Position numbers and translations under genes: made by a program
In this document: positions 31,651 through 33,550 of the stretch, in pieces
Layout of the letters: every line of letters starts with the position of its first letter
Position numbering within the stretch: position 1 is the stretch's first letter
Source of the DNA: a bacterium
Lineage (GTDB): Bacteria; Actinomycetota; Acidimicrobiia; Spongiisociales; Spongiisociaceae
Length of the DNA: 33,550 nt
Assembly (NCBI GenBank): GCA_028820935.1
Contig: JAPPHZ010000010.1
Coordinates: 1 to 33,550, forward strand
Reading direction: 5' to 3'
Notes under the pieces: model-generated
What the model saw: the letters and a program-made list of their open reading frames with translations, nothing else
What the model was told of the DNA's origin: nothing
The model's database searches: none

Positions 31651-31656
31651 TACAGT
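31651..31656 (+). promoter_or_regulatory. -10 box, leaderless start of receiver gene
   Basis: TACAGT ends seven bases before the GTG at 31664. There is no Shine-Dalgarno sequence between or just upstream. Confidence 0.4.
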
Positions 31657-31663
31657 TGAGGGC

Positions 31664-32017
31664 GTGAAAGTCCTGCTGGTGTCCGACGCCTCCTGGGTGC
31701 GGAACCAGGTACGCGCCGCCCTGAGCGGATCGGCCGAGATCGTGGAGGTCACCGACCCCTACCAGGTCGAGACCGCCGCGCCCGGCACCGATCTGTCCAT
31801 CGTGGACATGCAGGTCGGCTCGATGGGGGGAATGGCGATCACCCGCGCTCTCAAGGCCATCACGCCCGCCACCGGGCCGATCGTGTTGCTCCTCGACCGC
31901 TCGGCAGATGCCTTCATCGCCAAGCGGGCCGGCGCCGACGGGTGGCTGGCCAAGCCCTTCAGCGCCCAGGATCTGCGGAGGACGCTGGCGGAAGTGGCTC
32001 CTGTAGGAGCGTATTGA
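31664..32017 (+). CDS. Stand-alone response-regulator receiver domain
   Basis: The 117-residue product is a CheY-like fold with no output domain: VKVLLVSDASWVR, the phosphoacceptor Asp48 in LSIVDMQVG, and Lys97 in GWLAKPF. Of the usual acidic pair before the first helix only one acid (Asp8) is present, so magnesium binding and phosphorylation may differ from typical receivers. No histidine kinase is next to it. GTG 31664 is preferred over a longer frame from 31550. The last codons form a hairpin. Confidence 0.8.
   Translation: MKVLLVSDASWVRNQVRAALSGSAEIVEVTDPYQVETAAPGTDLSIVDMQVGSMGGMAITRALKAITPATGPIVLLLDRSADAFIAKRAGADGWLAKPFSAQDLRRTLAEVAPVGAY
31997..32010 (+). terminator. Hairpin at the end of the receiver gene
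   Basis: GCTCC and GGAGC form a 5-bp stem with a TGTA loop, within the last codons of the receiver gene. A short A/T-rich stretch (GTATTGAAAAGAC) follows. It may be a weak terminator. Confidence 0.3.
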
Positions 32018-32099
32018 AAAGACTTCAGTTGGCCCGTAACCGGCGCCATAACCCCGGGCCGAGGCGTGGCAGGCCAACCCATCACCGTCGTTGCCGGAA

Positions 32100-32113
32100 C
32101 GCCCCTAGGGGCG
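32100..32113. promoter_or_regulatory. 14-base perfect palindrome upstream of the CNNM gene
   Basis: CGCCCCTAGGGGCG is a perfect palindrome 37 bases before the ATG at 32151. It could be an operator, or part of a hairpin in the leader. No known regulator site matches that I recognise. The rest of the 133-base gap has no clear promoter. Confidence 0.35.
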
Positions 32114-32150
32114 ACCGGCTGACCGGACGATCGCCGCTCCCGGTGCACGT

Positions 32151-33425
32151 ATGACCGACACTTACCAAATGGTTCTGTGGGCCATATTCTCCCTGTGCCT
32201 CCTGGCGTCCGGCTTCCTATCGGGTAGCGAGACGGCGCTGACCGCCGTGGCGCGGGAGCGGGTCCAGCAGCTGGCCGCTACGGGCAGGCGCGGGAGGCGG
32301 CTGGAAGGCCTGGTCGACGACCTGGAAGGCTCGATCGGCACCATCCTCGTGGCCAACAACTTCGTCAACATCCTGGCGACTTCGGTGGCCACCGCGCTGG
32401 CGTTCCAGCTGGTGGGCGAGACGTGGGGGACGATCCTGTCGACCGTGGTGGTGACCATCCTGGTGCTGGTGATCGGGGAGGTGACTCCCAAGACGCTGGC
32501 GGCGCGCTTTCCGGAACGGTACGGGATGACGGTGGCGGTGGCGGTGTGGGCCCTGGCGGTCGGGCTCAAGCCCATAGCCGGGGTGTTCATCGGCCTCGGC
32601 CAGGGAATCCTCCGGTTGCTCCGCCTTCCCGCTCGGAACGATGCGGGCGTCACGCCGGCCGACGTGCGGGCGCTGGCCGTGCTCGGGGAGCGGGGTGGCG
32701 AGATCGAGCCGGGCGAGCGGGAGATCATCGAGCGCCTGTTCGAGACGGCCGACCAGCCGGTCCGCGATGTGATGACGCCGCGGGTCGACATCGTGACCCT
32801 GACCCTGCCGGTTACCTCGTCCGACGTCCGGGAGGCGGTGGCCAGGACGGCTCACTCCCGCTTTCCGGTGGTCGGCGAGGACGGGAATCCGGACTCGATC
32901 CAGGGGCTCCTCTACGCCAAGGATGTGCTCAGCCATAGCGAGGAGTTGGATAGCCGCCGGGTCTCGGGCCTGCTCAGGACTCCCTACTACGCGCCGGAGA
33001 GCGCCTCGGTGATGAGGGTGCTGGAGGACCTGCGTGTCCGGCGCATCGGGTTCGCCATCGTCACCGATGAGTACGGAGGGGTGGACGGGCTGGTGACGAT
33101 CAAGGATCTCGTCGGGGAACTGGTGGGGGAGCTCCAGGACGAGTACGACCCCCGCGTACCCACGATCCTGCCGATCGGGCGGCAGGTGTGGCTGGCGGAT
33201 GGCCGGACCCCGATAGACGAACTGGAAGAGGCAACCGGTGCCGAGGTCGAGGACGGGCCCTATTCCACCGTGGCCGGGCTGTTTTTGAGCCTGTCCGGAA
33301 ACATCCCGGCGGAGGGCGACCACGTCAACTACGAGGGACTCCGGCTCACGGTGCTGACCATGGACCGGCGCCGCGTCTCGAGGATCCGGGTGGACGCGAC
33401 CGGGAGCGCACACCCTCCTGCGTAG
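32151..33425 (+). CDS. CNNM/CBS-domain membrane protein (CorC/HlyC-type, hemolysin-like)
   Basis: The 424-residue product has an N-terminal CNNM transmembrane domain (about 1-180, with FLSGSETALTAVARERVQQLA, VANNFVNILATSVATAL and IGEVTPKTLA motifs). A pair of CBS domains follows (about 190-320, from VRDVMTPRVDIV to DEYGGVDGLVTIKDLVGELVGE), then a C-terminal CorC_HlyC transporter-associated domain. Family members such as CorC/MpfA act in magnesium or cobalt efflux and in membrane integrity. The metal carried is not shown by the sequence. It stands alone. A hairpin terminator follows two bases after its stop. Confidence 0.92.
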   Translation: MTDTYQMVLWAIFSLCLLASGFLSGSETALTAVARERVQQLAATGRRGRRLEGLVDDLEGSIGTILVANNFVNILATSVATALAFQLVGETWGTILSTVVVTILVLVIGEVTPKTLAARFPERYGMTVAVAVWALAVGLKPIAGVFIGLGQGILRLLRLPARNDAGVTPADVRALAVLGERGGEIEPGEREIIERLFETADQPVRDVMTPRVDIVTLTLPVTSSDVREAVARTAHSRFPVVGEDGNPDSIQGLLYAKDVLSHSEELDSRRVSGLLRTPYYAPESASVMRVLEDLRVRRIGFAIVTDEYGGVDGLVTIKDLVGELVGELQDEYDPRVPTILPIGRQVWLADGRTPIDELEEATGAEVEDGPYSTVAGLFLSLSGNIPAEGDHVNYEGLRLTVLTMDRRRVSRIRVDATGSAHPPA

Positions 33426-33427
33426 GC

Positions 33428-33446
33428 GGCGGACGGGGTGTCCGCC
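33428..33446 (+). terminator. Terminator hairpin after the CNNM gene
   Basis: GGCGGAC and GTCCGCC form a perfect 7-bp stem with a GGGGT loop, two bases after the stop codon of the CNNM gene. The stem would end transcription before the tRNA gene promoter. Confidence 0.6.
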
Positions 33447-33461
33447 GGGCGGGGGACCGGG

Positions 33462-33467
33462 TATGAT
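33462..33467 (+). promoter_or_regulatory. -10 box for tRNA-Pro
   Basis: TATGAT lies 12 bases before the mature tRNA 5' end. TGTCCG at 33439 would be a weak -35 at a 17-base spacing. It overlaps the terminator stem. Confidence 0.45.
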
Positions 33468-33479
33468 TGTTGCTCCACA

Positions 33480-33550
<71 letters not shown>

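Overview
The window is about 33.5 kb of GC-rich chromosomal DNA from an actinobacterium. The firmest taxonomic marker is a WhiB-family gene, a family confined to Actinomycetota and their phages. AlkA-type glycosylases, abundant GTG and TTG starts, frequent ATGA or GTGA start/stop overlaps, TANNNT -10 boxes and a threonine-rich linker in a secreted protein agree with this. A deep lineage such as Acidimicrobiia is my best guess. The evidence is the long zinc-free S14 inside the spc operon, the lack of infA between map and rpmJ, and the style of the linkers. That placement is inference.

Region 1 (1-15585) is the joined str/S10/spc/alpha ribosomal superoperon, all on the + strand. It opens with the last 12 codons of tuf. 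It then runs rpsJ, rplC, rplD, rplW, rplB, rpsS, rplV, rpsC, rplP, rpmC, rpsQ, rplN, rplX, rplE, rpsN, rpsH, rplF, rplR, rpsE, rpmD, rplO, secY, adk, map, rpmJ, rpsM, rpsK, rpsD, rpoA and rplQ. Many genes overlap by 1 to 11 bases, indicating translational coupling. A clear promoter overlaps the map stop codon and probably drives rpmJ to rplQ.

Region 2 (15586-23500) is a mixed housekeeping region. It holds two different AlkA-like DNA glycosylases facing each other, 6-phosphogluconolactonase, an alpha/beta hydrolase, ribose-5-phosphate isomerase B, a membrane protein, an NfuA-type Fe-S scaffold domain, a short MeaB/ArgK GTPase, an enoyl-CoA hydratase and a small lipoprotein.

Region 3 (23547-26510, - strand) is an apparent operon of fxsA, a metallo-beta-lactamase-fold hydrolase, a secreted coiled-coil M23 peptidase and an SRPBCC protein.

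Region 4 (26649-29776) carries selA and selB, the selenocysteine synthase and the dedicated elongation factor. selC, selD and any evident selenoprotein gene are absent from the window.

Region 5 (29867-33550) holds whiB, a long NfeD-type membrane protein, a stand-alone receiver domain, a CNNM/CBS (CorC/HlyC-type) membrane protein and the start of tRNA-Pro(CGG).

I found no prophage, insertion sequence, CRISPR array or obvious new defence system. Two patterns are the most unusual. First, families of 7-bp-period tandem repeats sit at three of the four convergent gene junctions and at the 3' end of nfeD. One of them adjoins a 16-bp inverted repeat between selB and whiB. Second, seven transcription-unit-leading genes have a TANNNT box 6 to 8 bases before the start codon and no Shine-Dalgarno sequence, which points to leaderless transcripts.
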